The position numbers and the translations under genes were made by a program. Of a DNA stretch of 29,599 nt, positions 21,623 to 27,861 are shown piece after piece. The notes beneath the pieces are model-generated. The model made no database searches. It was not told where the DNA came from and saw nothing but the letters and a program-made list of their open reading frames with translations. The DNA comes from a virus. Within the stretch, counting starts at the first letter, position 1; every line of letters starts with the position of its first letter. The stretch spans positions 1 through 29,599 of IMG/VR virus record IMGVR_UViG_3300029893_000051. One strand, given 5' to 3'.

Positions 21623-22015
21623 GTGCGTTCAGTGTTGTTGGTCACACCGCTCCTTATTATCGCTATCACCTGTTTCGCGTTCATCACGCCGGCCGCTGCC
21701 GCCCTGCCCGACCTCGATCTGACGGCCACCCAATCGCTCCTCGTCGAGTACGACCCGAGCTCCGGCGACCTGTCGGCCCTCGGGACGATCGTTCTCGACC
21801 TCGCCCTCGGCCCGCGGGATCACGTGACGTATGTCCACGACCGGGCCTGGGACGCCGGCGGTCGGTGGCGGGGCCATGACGTGAGCGTTACGAGATACCT
21901 CGGCGGCGCCAGGGACCTGAGCGCGACCATCGGGTGGCGCGTGAAGATTCCGGAGGAGGAGCCGGAGGAGAATCTCTTTTACGTGTTGATGGGATGGCGG
22001 TGGGGAGGCGGCTAA
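21623..22015 (+). CDS. Exported hypothetical protein
   Basis: 130 aa; GTG 21623 with GAAGGAGG upstream. Signal peptide at residues 1-27: MRSVLLVTPLLIIAITCFAF then ITPAAAA, with a good signal peptidase I site after AAA. The mature ~100 residues are beta-patterned with many aromatic and Gly residues (LVEYDPSSGDLSALGTIVLD, HVTYVHDRAWDAGGRWRGHD, FYVLMGWRWGGG). Family not recognised. It lies beyond the late terminators next to the integrase region, a usual place for lysogenic conversion genes, so a role at the host surface is plausible. Confidence 0.7.
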   Translation: MRSVLLVTPLLIIAITCFAFITPAAAALPDLDLTATQSLLVEYDPSSGDLSALGTIVLDLALGPRDHVTYVHDRAWDAGGRWRGHDVSVTRYLGGARDLSATIGWRVKIPEEEPEENLFYVLMGWRWGGG

Positions 22016-22022
22016 GAGCGTG

Positions 22023-22050
22023 AAAAGGCCCCGGTCCGTGTGGCCGGGGC
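22023..22050 (-). terminator. Terminator of the minus-strand regulator
   Basis: GCCCCGG (22028-22034) pairs with CCGGGGC (22044-22050). On the minus strand it is followed by CTTTT. Lies 7 bases after the regulator's stop and also separates it from the convergent exported-protein gene. Confidence 0.8.
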
Positions 22051-22056
22051 TGCCGG

Positions 22057-22458
22057 TTACTCCTCGATCCAGCCTTTCTCCTTCGCAACCGTCTCCACGT
22101 CACTCCATCGCCAGACAGGACCCATGGCGAGTCGTGCAATCGGTTCCGGGAACGAGCCTCTGCTGATATACGTCGCCACCTTTCGACGGTCCCACCTAAG
22201 CCGATCGGCGACTTCTGCGACGCCGACGAGGTCATCTACTGTGAGTCCGGCTTCCACCGCCCCGTCGAGTGTGTCCCACCAGCCTTCGTCGGCGGTGACG
22301 ATGGCCGACCCGTCGTCCAGCCAGTGGATCGTGATGTTCCCGCCGTGCAACTCTTCACACCGTGCAGCGACCAAGTAATCCTCTAGCCGCTGGCCGTCAT
22401 CCGTCTTCCACACGTCGCCACGCTCGAAAATCTGTGCGATCCGCTCGGCCTTGGTCAT
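22057..22458 (-). CDS. DNA-binding protein with C-terminal HTH, possible excisionase or regulator
   Basis: 133 aa, ATG 22458, GAGGGAGG upstream. Residues ~1-70 are a separate acidic domain (KAERIAQIFERGDVWKTDDG, HGGNITIHWLDDGSAIVTAD). Residues ~75-133 are a MerR/excisionase-type winged HTH: DLVGVAEVADRLRWDRRKVA, TYISRGSFPEPIARLAMGPV, WRWSDVETVAKEKGW. It has its own consensus promoter with tandem operators. Standing next to the serine recombinase it could be a directionality factor; it could equally be an autoregulated repressor. The HTH call is firm, the role is not. Confidence 0.78.
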   Translation of the reverse strand: MTKAERIAQIFERGDVWKTDDGQRLEDYLVAARCEELHGGNITIHWLDDGSAIVTADEGWWDTLDGAVEAGLTVDDLVGVAEVADRLRWDRRKVATYISRGSFPEPIARLAMGPVWRWSDVETVAKEKGWIEE

Positions 22459-22486
22459 CCTGTCCGCCTCCCTCGCAGTGTCTTTC

Positions 22487-22534
22487 TGTTGTCTTTATCA
22501 TACACCCGCCGGGAGGTGTTGTCAACATCATACA
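22487..22534 (-). promoter_or_regulatory. Sigma-70 type promoter overlapped by tandem 18-bp operators
   Basis: Minus-strand promoter: TTGACA (22525-22520) and TATGAT (22502-22497) separated by exactly 17 bases, ~40 bases before ATG 22458. Two direct 18-bp repeats cover these elements: TGTTGTCTTTATCATACA (22487-22504) over the -10 and TGTTGTCAACATCATACA (22517-22534) over the -35. They differ at 3 bases and are offset by 30 bp. A protein bound there would block transcription; the encoded HTH protein is the obvious candidate. Confidence 0.75.
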
Positions 22535-22855
22535 CGCAAATTCTTGAGCGATTGAGCAGGGTGGGAAGAAAAAGTTTTCGCGCGGTCGTTATCGCGGGCG
22601 ACCCCATCCTCTACGGGCCGGGAGAGATCGCACCCCTCGTCCAAACGTCGCCGGATCGGGGGCAGTTCTTGCCGCCCCGTGGGGTCCCGGTCTAACGACG
22701 TGTCCTCCTGACTCTGAAGACGCCGCCCCCTCAGACGGTCCGAGAGAGGCCATTCGTCTGACAATTCATACCTTTGGGGATCGGTCAATTTCCAGTTTTA
22801 GTCTCCCCAATACCTTTTTTCGGTCCACGGGTCCCCGTACATTCAAGAAGAACAA
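22535..22855. other. Non-coding region between regulator promoter and serine recombinase
   Basis: No convincing gene; frames here lack ribosome sites and sensible composition. It holds the inverted repeat at 22774-22810 and several short GC hairpins (for example around 22675-22690). Its location between the lysis side and the integrase makes it the best place for attP. Confidence 0.5.
22768..22820. other. Candidate phage attachment site (attP), or a terminator
   Basis: TTGGGGA (22774-22780) and TCCCCAA (22804-22810) are perfect inverted arms around a 23-base centre, ~50 bp overall, the size and symmetry of serine-recombinase attP sites. ATACCTTT also occurs on both outer sides (22769-22776, 22810-22817). 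A run of six T after the right arm means a plus-strand terminator is an alternative reading, though a 7-bp stem with a 23-base loop would be a poor one. Confidence 0.38.
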
Positions 22856-24292
22856 CTATTTGGGAATAACTGTAACTGTGCCGTCGAGGTGAAGTGTAAC
22901 GGACTCATACAACTCGTGGACCCAGACCTTCCGCTCTTGCGGGATCATGTCGTGCCACAAGGACGGCAGCGATGAGAGTGCTTCGACCAGATCCTCCAAG
23001 TGGATCGTCGACGTCTCCGCGTCCTGAGCCTCCGAAAGCTGCTTTTGTAGGTCCGCCTCCCGTGCGACGAGCGACTCCGTCCGTTCTTTGAGGTCCTCGA
23101 GGCTGATCGCCCCTGATTCAAACGCATCATACCAGCGAGCTTTCTTCTGAGCGATCGAGCGCAGCTCTCGCCGGACTGCGTCAAGATCTTGGTTTACTGG
23201 CGGTCGCCGCGCCGCGAGCATCGTCTCGAGTGTCTTGCGATCGGACAGGGCCCGTGTAGCGTGAAGGAAGGCGCGTTCGACCTGCGCCTGCGGTGCAAGC
23301 GCTCTGTCGCACGTCTTGAGGCGGAATCGATTCTGGCAACCGTAGTAGTACCGCTTTCGTGAAGGGTGCGAGCGATCGTCGGTGTAGCACTTGCCGCTCA
23401 TTCTCCCGCCGCACTTGCCGCAGAAAAGAACACCGGACAGCGGATAAATGTTCCCCCGCGTACGGACCTTGCCCACCTTGCGGTGCTTCATCAGCGCCTG
23501 AGCCTTCTCGAATGTCTCGTCATCGACGATCGGCTCATTGACGACGTCGGAAAGCACCATCGCCTCGGGGGTGCGGGGCTTGCGTGTTCCCTGCGGCTTT
23601 ACTTTTTTGAAGGCGAGACGACCTGTATAGACGGGGTTGCGAAGAATGTATCCGACGGTGAACTGGGCCCAACGGGCTCCGTTCTGTGTCTTCAGGCCCC
23701 TCTCGTTGAGCATCGTTGCAATCGCGATCAGACCGTGACCGTTGCAGTAGGCCTGAAACATGTCACGCACGATCGCCGCTTCCGCCGGCTCGACAAGGAG
23801 CTTTCCGTTCTCGGGTCGATACCCGTAGGGCCGAGGGCCGCCCTGCCAGTTCCCTTGGCGAATGGCCTCGGTCATCCCCTCCCGCACGCGCTCGCCGAGG
23901 TTCTCGCGTTCCCACTGCGCGAGGGCGGCAACGAGCGTGACGAAGAGCCGGCCGATCGCCGTCGTCGTGTCGTATGGCTCGGTGACGGACCGGAAGAGGG
24001 CGCCCGTTGTCTCAAGGCGTTGCAGGAGCTGATGAAGGTCGAGGACGCTGCGCGTGAGCCGATCCAGGCGCCAGACGACGACGATGTCGTCCCGCGAGAC
24101 ATCCTCGAGGAGGCGCTGCAGTGCCGGCCGGTCCGTGTCCTTCGCGCTGTATCCCTCATCGAGGTACTCGTCGGCGATCGTCCAGCCTTGCGAGCGGCAG
24201 AACTGGCGGCAAGCACGCCGCTGAGCGGAGATGGAGAAGCCCTCTTGGGCCTGCTCTTGGGTTGAGACTCGGCAGTAAATACGCGCGTCCAC
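22856..24292 (-). CDS. Large serine recombinase (phage integrase)
   Basis: 478 aa. GTG 24292 is chosen: the resolvase domain begins at once (VDARIYCRVSTQEQAQEG) and GAGAGGA lies upstream; the open frame before it is non-coding in character. Residues ~1-140 are the catalytic domain with the nucleophile Ser in YCRVST and the Arg motif VVWRLDRLTRSVLDL. Residues ~165-270 form the recombinase domain (PRPYGYRPENGKLLVEPAEA, RNPVYTGRLAFKKV). Residues ~300-345 hold the zinc ribbon (LSGVLFCGKCGGRMSGKCYT, GCQNRF, TCDRAL) and ~370-450 the coiled coil (DAVRRELRSIAQKKARWYDA). It should integrate the phage at an attB site; reversal normally needs a directionality factor. Confidence 0.95.
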   Translation of the reverse strand: MDARIYCRVSTQEQAQEGFSISAQRRACRQFCRSQGWTIADEYLDEGYSAKDTDRPALQRLLEDVSRDDIVVVWRLDRLTRSVLDLHQLLQRLETTGALFRSVTEPYDTTTAIGRLFVTLVAALAQWERENLGERVREGMTEAIRQGNWQGGPRPYGYRPENGKLLVEPAEAAIVRDMFQAYCNGHGLIAIATMLNERGLKTQNGARWAQFTVGYILRNPVYTGRLAFKKVKPQGTRKPRTPEAMVLSDVVNEPIVDDETFEKAQALMKHRKVGKVRTRGNIYPLSGVLFCGKCGGRMSGKCYTDDRSHPSRKRYYYGCQNRFRLKTCDRALAPQAQVERAFLHATRALSDRKTLETMLAARRPPVNQDLDAVRRELRSIAQKKARWYDAFESGAISLEDLKERTESLVAREADLQKQLSEAQDAETSTIHLEDLVEALSSLPSLWHDMIPQERKVWVHELYESVTLHLDGTVTVIPK

Positions 24293-24341
24293 TGAATTGG
24301 ACTTCCTCTCGTCGGAGACCGCTAAGACGATCTCGGGGTTC

Positions 24342-24378
24342 TGAGACGGACACCCTGTTTCTAAAGTGTCGTGAGACA
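24342..24378. promoter_or_regulatory. Cluster of repressor-like operator motifs upstream of the integrase
   Basis: Between the divergent serine recombinase and 84-aa gene lie TGAGAC (24342-24347), GACAC (24349-24353) and TGTCGTGAGACA (24367-24378), the last with TGTC/GACA dyad symmetry. The same words (TGAGACA, GACAC) make up the symmetric operator at 26997-27048, so the phage repressor may also bind here. No clear -35/-10 pair was found. Confidence 0.45.
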
Positions 24379-24408
24379 GTTTGACGAAGAAAGAAAGGAG
24401 AACTTCAA

Positions 24409-24663
24409 ATGGGCCAAGAAAATCACAACTCCCAGGACCAGGATGGACGCAGAAAGAAAGGGGTTGATCGCGCGATGCCTGGTGCAACAACTTTCGAGGT
24501 AGTTGTGCGTGAAGACGGTCGAATTGAACGCAGAGACATGACTCAATCATCCCCTGAAAGAGAGCCGCTGCCGTCAACTTGGAGAGTCAGGATGACGCAG
24601 AGTCATCCTTCCGAGGAGGAGGTTCAGGCTCCGACTCCTCAGCCGACCGAAACGGGACCGTAG
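24409..24663 (+). CDS. Small polar hypothetical protein, divergent from the integrase
   Basis: 84 aa, ATG 24409 with AAAGGAGA ~8 bases upstream. Highly polar and probably disordered at both ends (MGQENHNSQDQDGRRKKGVD; EEEVQAPTPQPTETGP). The middle, GATTFEVVVREDGRIERRDM, looks like a short beta-hairpin. Family not recognised. Its leader lies in the operator cluster upstream of the integrase, and its 3' end overlaps that of the convergent membrane-protein gene by 77 bases. A small partner of the integrase (for example a directionality factor) is conceivable, but unsupported by motif. Confidence 0.55.
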   Translation: MGQENHNSQDQDGRRKKGVDRAMPGATTFEVVVREDGRIERRDMTQSSPEREPLPSTWRVRMTQSHPSEEEVQAPTPQPTETGP

Positions 24664-24928
24664 CTTCACCAGTGCCGACATTGATCACGATGCTGCTCTT
24701 CTGCGAAAGGCTCAGCTGCTGACGGACGTACGCTTCAACGTCAGCAGCTTTCTTTTTGGCCTCCTCCGACGCGTTTATGGCCTCGTCTGATACAATCTTG
24801 GCGTCCTTCGACACACTTTTGGCGGTTGACGCCGCATGCTTCGCCATCCACGAATTAAGTAGCGAAACGACGGACACCGCCGCAATTACGACGGTCGCCC
24901 ACTCGTCAGGCGATAAATCCCACTTCAC
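24587..24928 (-). CDS. Single-pass membrane protein with coiled coil
   Basis: 113 aa, GTG 24928 overlapping the stop of the DUF6941-like gene (GTGA), hence translationally coupled. MKWDLSPDEWATVVIAAVSV continues VSLLNSWMA as one membrane helix (~11-28), then a coiled coil (AASTAKSVSKDAKIVSDEAI, NASEEAKKKAADVEAYVRQQ), then SSIVINVGTGEATV and an acidic, Pro-rich end. Family not recognised. Expressed from the lysogeny strand, so it may act at the lysogen's membrane; exclusion of other phages is one possibility. Confidence 0.68.
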   Translation of the reverse strand: MKWDLSPDEWATVVIAAVSVVSLLNSWMAKHAASTAKSVSKDAKIVSDEAINASEEAKKKAADVEAYVRQQLSLSQKSSIVINVGTGEATVPFRSAEESEPEPPPRKDDSASS

Positions 24929-25326
24929 GGCCGTGACTCCTGACGCGCGGCCCGTCGGTTCACATCCAGCGGGACTACCTTACTAACTACGCCATCCGCG
25001 GAGATCCTAAACTCGTAAGGGCCAAAATCGGGAAACAGAACGTTGTCGAGCGTGATTGTGAAGATGTGGCGTCCTGCCTCGTTAAAGGTGACGGCGTCAC
25101 TTTCGATGTCGATGAGTGGGTCTGAGCGATCGGGCCGAACGAGTTCAAGTTGGAGACGCGTGGTTTCTCCCGGTTTACCGGCCACTTCGAAAGCCAGCGT
25201 GAAACGTGTATGCTGTGCTGGGGTGCGATGAGCCCATATCACGCGAAAGATACCGATCAGGCACGCCTTTTCCCCTTTGTCAAAAAACGCGTAATCACAG
25301 AGATGGGCCCACTCAACGGTCGTCAT
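24925..25326 (-). CDS. DUF6941-like protein, copy 2 (lysogeny module)
   Basis: 133 aa; two adjacent ATGs (25329, 25326) follow GAAGGAGG; 25326 gives 7-base spacing. Features: TTVEWAHLCDYAFFDKGEKA, LIGIFRVIWAHRTPAQHTRF, TLAFEVAGKPGETTRLQLEL, DNVLFPDFGPYEFRISADGV, and the end VPLDVNRRAARQ. It is homologous to the antisense gene at 15492-15860 (shared EW..LC start, GIF strand, GE(P/T)..L..R middle and VNR end). Beta-rich, no membrane segment, function unknown. It forms a two-gene operon with the membrane protein downstream. Having two diverged copies in one phage is notable. Confidence 0.82.
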   Translation of the reverse strand: MTTVEWAHLCDYAFFDKGEKACLIGIFRVIWAHRTPAQHTRFTLAFEVAGKPGETTRLQLELVRPDRSDPLIDIESDAVTFNEAGRHIFTITLDNVLFPDFGPYEFRISADGVVSKVVPLDVNRRAARQESRP

Positions 25327-25393
25327 CATCGTTCCTCCTTCGACGTTGATCATCTAGATTTGAACGCACTTAGCTGCAATGAACCTGAAAGCC

Positions 25394-25867
25394 CTAGAAG
25401 TCGCACTCTGCTGTCCGTGGATCTCGGTTCCACCGCGCCTGTAACGCTTCATATAACCGATTGAGCTGCAGAACGACGAACTCCCGCCGCACGAAGAAGT
25501 AGTCCGCCATCTCGTCGACCGTGTAGCGTGCGGCCCGCGTGATCACCCGGTCCTCCGGCACGAGCTTGTCCACCGCCCACCGGAGCGCACGGTACTCGTT
25601 TTTCGAGAGAAGTGCTCGCTCGTGGACGTGAGCCGCCAACAGGTAATTGCTACAGCCTGTGTCGTGATGGCCCAGCTCCTCGGCGAGCACGCAACGCAGG
25701 TCTCGCTCTCTCGCCTCCGATCGGAGCGACGTATGCAGGGTGATGAGCGGTGTGCCGAGCGCGTTATGTCGGCAGTAGTGACCGAGGAGCTGCGGATGGA
25801 TGTCATGGTACTCGATGACGATGCCTTCGCGGTCACAGATATCGAAAAGCCGGGAAGTAGGGATCAT
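25394..25867 (-). CDS. ImmA/IrrE-type metallopeptidase
   Basis: 157 aa, ATG 25867 with CAGGAGG upstream. In related elements this peptidase cleaves the phage repressor to start induction. Visible motifs: DREGIVIEYHDIHPQLLGHY, then LRCVLAEELGHHDTGCSNYL, the zinc-binding helix. The E-E-L-G-H-H form, in place of H-E-L-G-H, is widespread among phage ImmA proteins and does not indicate decay. C-terminal helices RAARYTVDEMADYFFVRREF, VVLQLNRLYEAL follow. It is the last gene of a three-gene unit with the repressor and an exported protein. Confidence 0.85.
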   Translation of the reverse strand: MIPTSRLFDICDREGIVIEYHDIHPQLLGHYCRHNALGTPLITLHTSLRSEARERDLRCVLAEELGHHDTGCSNYLLAAHVHERALLSKNEYRALRWAVDKLVPEDRVITRAARYTVDEMADYFFVRREFVVLQLNRLYEALQARWNRDPRTAECDF

Positions 25868-25887
25868 GGGGCCTCCTGTTGGCCTAT

Positions 25888-26406
25888 TTACCAGGCGTCA
25901 GCGTCATCGCTCGCTTGTTTCTTCTTCCACTCATCCCAACGAGTCGTGACCGAAACGCTCATCAGAGTGACCCTCGCTGTTTCTTCGAGGAGGTCCTCTT
26001 TGAGATGAACTGCCGTATCTCCAATGAGCCATTGGGCATCTCTCGAAAACTGGCTCGATACCGCAGGTTTACCGTACTTGGCTTCCAGAATCTCTCTCGT
26101 CTTTGTTACATCTTTGGCGACGAAGATGACGGTCTGGAGCTGGTCTTGGAAGAAAATGTACATGATGCTATTCACCTTGAGAGATCCGAGTGACAGGTTT
26201 TCGCCGATCTTCGAGTAGACGTCCAGACCAGCGTTGCTTCCGAACTTCCTTGACTCGCCGAGCGCAGATGGAGGATCACCCCAACGCAAGTCCCGGAAGG
26301 CGGGCTCGTCCGCCTCTGGCGAAGCGTCTGAAGCGACGCTGACCGGTCCAGCGAACGCGATGGCCGCACACAACACGCCAATGACGACAAACATCTGTCG
26401 ATTCAT
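25888..26406 (-). CDS. Exported protein in the repressor operon
   Basis: 172 aa; ATG 26406 after AAAGGGGGA. Signal peptide at residues 1-26 (MNRQMFVVIGVLCAAIAFAG, PVSVASDA). The mature domain begins FRDLRWGDPPSALGESRKFG and continues LDVYSKIGENLSLGSLKVNS, IMYIFFQDQLQTVIFVAKDV, TREILEAKYGKPA. The 'F..L.WG' opening and alternating beta pattern recall a widespread family of small exported proteins of unknown function. It lies between repressor and ImmA, so it is probably made in the lysogen. Candidate lysogenic conversion or superinfection-exclusion factor; inferred from position. Confidence 0.75.
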   Translation of the reverse strand: MNRQMFVVIGVLCAAIAFAGPVSVASDASPEADEPAFRDLRWGDPPSALGESRKFGSNAGLDVYSKIGENLSLGSLKVNSIMYIFFQDQLQTVIFVAKDVTKTREILEAKYGKPAVSSQFSRDAQWLIGDTAVHLKEDLLEETARVTLMSVSVTTRWDEWKKKQASDDADAW

Positions 26407-26453
26407 GTCGAATCCCCCTTTAGACGACTTGAGCCGCCCTCCCGGGCGGCCCG

Positions 26454-26849
26454 TCACTTGCCGTTGTCGCTCTCTCGCCTTCTCCGCTCCTGGACTTCGG
26501 CAATCTTCACGCGGATGTACGCCCTGATCGCCTGCTCGATCTCCTTGCGCGTCTCGTCGTCGAGGTGCTCGATTCCATCGATGTGCGTGCCATCGATGAA
26601 CGGCTCGTCGAGAGGGTCGGGTTCGCCGTTCTTGCCCGGCAGCCACTCCGGATCCCAGAACTGAGCGGGCGTGATGTTCAACTTCTCGCATATCTCGTCT
26701 AGCCGATTTTGGGTTGTGCCGTGCTTTTCGCCTTCCCAGCGCACGACTTGCTGTCGAGTGACGCCGAACAGGTCCGCGAACTCCTTCTGGGTCATTTTCA
26801 GTGCTTTCCTGATGGCTCTGATACGCCCGCCAAAGGCGACGTCTGCCAT
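26454..26849 (-). CDS. XRE-family repressor
   Basis: 131 aa; ATG 26849 (GAGGGTGAT upstream) preferred over the start 7 codons earlier. Residues ~6-62 form a Cro/CI-type HTH: FGGRIRAIRKALKMTQKEFA, DLFGVTRQQVVRWEGEKHGT, TQNRLDEICEKLNITPAQFW. The C-terminal half is acidic then helical (LDDETRKEIEQAIRAYIRVK) and has no LexA-type peptidase, which fits regulation through the ImmA peptidase encoded in the same operon. It faces the Cro-position gene across ~220 bases of operator DNA. Confidence 0.88.
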   Translation of the reverse strand: MADVAFGGRIRAIRKALKMTQKEFADLFGVTRQQVVRWEGEKHGTTQNRLDEICEKLNITPAQFWDPEWLPGKNGEPDPLDEPFIDGTHIDGIEHLDDETRKEIEQAIRAYIRVKIAEVQERRRRESDNGK

Positions 26850-27070
26850 TGGATTATCACCCTCGCACACCCCTGTAAGTCAAGAGTAATCATTTTCTGT
26901 TACACAAGCAAGACACGCTTTCTGCGTCCCTTATGACACATAAAATGATACTTTCGGGCGATTGAGGGCGCAATGTGAAGCAAAGGGGTCAAAAACTGTC
27001 TCAGATAACGTGTCATCCGGTTTGCGATATGACACGGAAAATGAGACACTTGGGCCAGAAAGGAGGTGCC
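26850..27070. promoter_or_regulatory. Divergent control region of the lysis-lysogeny switch
   Basis: No gene; AT-richer than its surroundings. Holds the symmetric operator at 26997-27048 and further words of the same kind: AGACAC (26911-26916), ATGACAC (26933-26939) and ATGATAC (26945-26951). Possible minus-strand promoter elements (a TTGCTT/TACTCT pair near 26890-26915) are weak, so the start points are not fixed. Confidence 0.6.
26997..27048. promoter_or_regulatory. Nested symmetric operator in front of the early operon
   Basis: Four half-sites share one centre of symmetry at 27022.5: TGTCTCA (26997-27003), GTGTCAT (27010-27016), ATGACAC (27029-27035), TGAGACA (27042-27048). Inner and outer pairs are each perfect inverted repeats, spaced 6 bases from each other and 12 bases across the centre. 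It ends 10 bases before the AAAGGAGG site of the gene at 27071. Likely bound by the XRE repressor and/or the Cro-position protein. Confidence 0.75.
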
Positions 27071-27628
27071 ATGTTGTCGGACATTTACGTTCTGGACCTC
27101 GCTCCCAAGGTCAAAGGCAAGACGGACGACGAGATCGCAGACGCGCTCGGGCTCACCCGCGTTCACTTCAATGCCGTAAAGAACCGTCGTCGTTCGTGTG
27201 CCTTTAAGGTGGCCCTGGAGCTCGTGAAGATGTTCGGGACCCTACGGGTCGCCTACGACGGCCAGGTCTTCATCCTCCAGGCCGACGGCTCCATGAGCCC
27301 CGACGACCCGCCTCCGACGAACGGCACAAAAATGCCCGTGCCGGAGGACGAGGAGCCCGAACTCGGCTGGACCGAGCAGGGTCTCGACGCGGCGCAGCAG
27401 TCCGGCGAGTTCGCCCGAAAGCTGAGCAATCTCGGGGCGCACGTCGCCATCGCCCGTGGCACCGAGTGCTCGCAGCCCTACCTGATCGAGACGTACCGGG
27501 AGGGGCACGAGGCGTACCGGTCGCTCGGACGGTTCCTCGTGCGCGGGCGGATCGAGCACCCGGAGGCCGAGTCTGAGGGCCGCCGGCGGGCGATGGGGGT
27601 GGGCGACGGTGTCGACGTTGCAGCCTGA
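27071..27628 (+). CDS. Cro-position HTH protein, first gene of the early operon
   Basis: 185 aa, ATG 27071 with AAAGGAGG upstream. Residues ~10-55 look like a HTH: KVKGKTDDEIADALGLTRVH, FNAVKNRRRSCAFKVALELV. A strand region (RVAYDGQVFILQADGSMSP) and a Pro/acidic linker follow, then a C-terminal helical domain (AQQSGEFARKLSNLGAHVAI, YLIETYREGHEAYRSLGRFL). Position divergent to the repressor suggests Cro function, i.e. shutting off lysogeny; the larger size suggests an added role of the C-terminal domain. Family beyond HTH not recognised. Confidence 0.75.
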   Translation: MLSDIYVLDLAPKVKGKTDDEIADALGLTRVHFNAVKNRRRSCAFKVALELVKMFGTLRVAYDGQVFILQADGSMSPDDPPPTNGTKMPVPEDEEPELGWTEQGLDAAQQSGEFARKLSNLGAHVAIARGTECSQPYLIETYREGHEAYRSLGRFLVRGRIEHPEAESEGRRRAMGVGDGVDVAA

Positions 27629-27827
27629 GCCGGTCGTCGTCGACATCACGAGGTCTCGCCTCGCATTCGAGATCGTCTGCTCGGTGATCGAGCGGCGGAA
27701 ACGAGGGGTGGTGAGAGCGGATGAAGCTGAGGATGCCGAAGGCGGCGCTGGCGCTGCCACGGGCGAAGAAGCCGGCGGCCCTGCGGAACCTGAAGCGGGC
27801 CTACGACGCCGGGCGCAAGCTGGCTGA
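27609..27827 (+). CDS. Small hypothetical protein, early operon
   Basis: 72 aa from GTG 27609, overlapping the end of the HTH gene by 20 bases. The first half looks like real protein (LQPEPVVVDITRSRLAFEIV, CSVIERRKRGVV); the second half is low-complexity Ala/Gly/Glu and overlaps another candidate gene in a different frame. Ribosome site is weak (GGGGGTGGGCGAC). No family recognised. It may be real, with its tail an accident of the GC-rich overlap. Confidence 0.4.
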   Translation: MSTLQPEPVVVDITRSRLAFEIVCSVIERRKRGVVRADEAEDAEGGAGAATGEEAGGPAEPEAGLRRRAQAG

Positions 27828-27861
27828 GACCGGCAACCGTCGCAGCAAGCGGGAGTCGTGA
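27721..27861 (+). CDS. 46-aa basic protein, early operon
   Basis: ATG 27721, GGTGGTGAG upstream; stop overlaps the next start (GTGA). Product MKLRMPKAALALPRAKKPAA, then helical and very basic (LRNLKRAYDAGRKLAETGNR), so nucleic-acid contact is possible. Coupling to the following gene is the main support. No family recognised. Confidence 0.5.
   Translation: MKLRMPKAALALPRAKKPAALRNLKRAYDAGRKLAETGNRRSKRES

Noticed and set aside
22362-22788. Small open frames on both strands between the regulator and integrase
   Set aside because: No ribosome sites and atypical composition; one runs through the promoter and operators.
22856-24577. 573-residue version of the serine recombinase with 95 extra N-terminal residues
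   Set aside because: The extension lacks resolvase features and runs through the operator region and the divergent gene; GTG 24292 gives the normal N-terminus and size.
25394-25867. ImmA-like protein as an inactive remnant because the first zinc His is Glu
   Set aside because: EELGH in place of HELGH is a common form in phage ImmA proteins; the rest of the protein is intact.
26454-26691. N-terminal extension of the exported protein reaching into the repressor gene
   Set aside because: The signal peptide begins at ATG 26406 with a good ribosome site; the extension is a shadow of the repressor gene.
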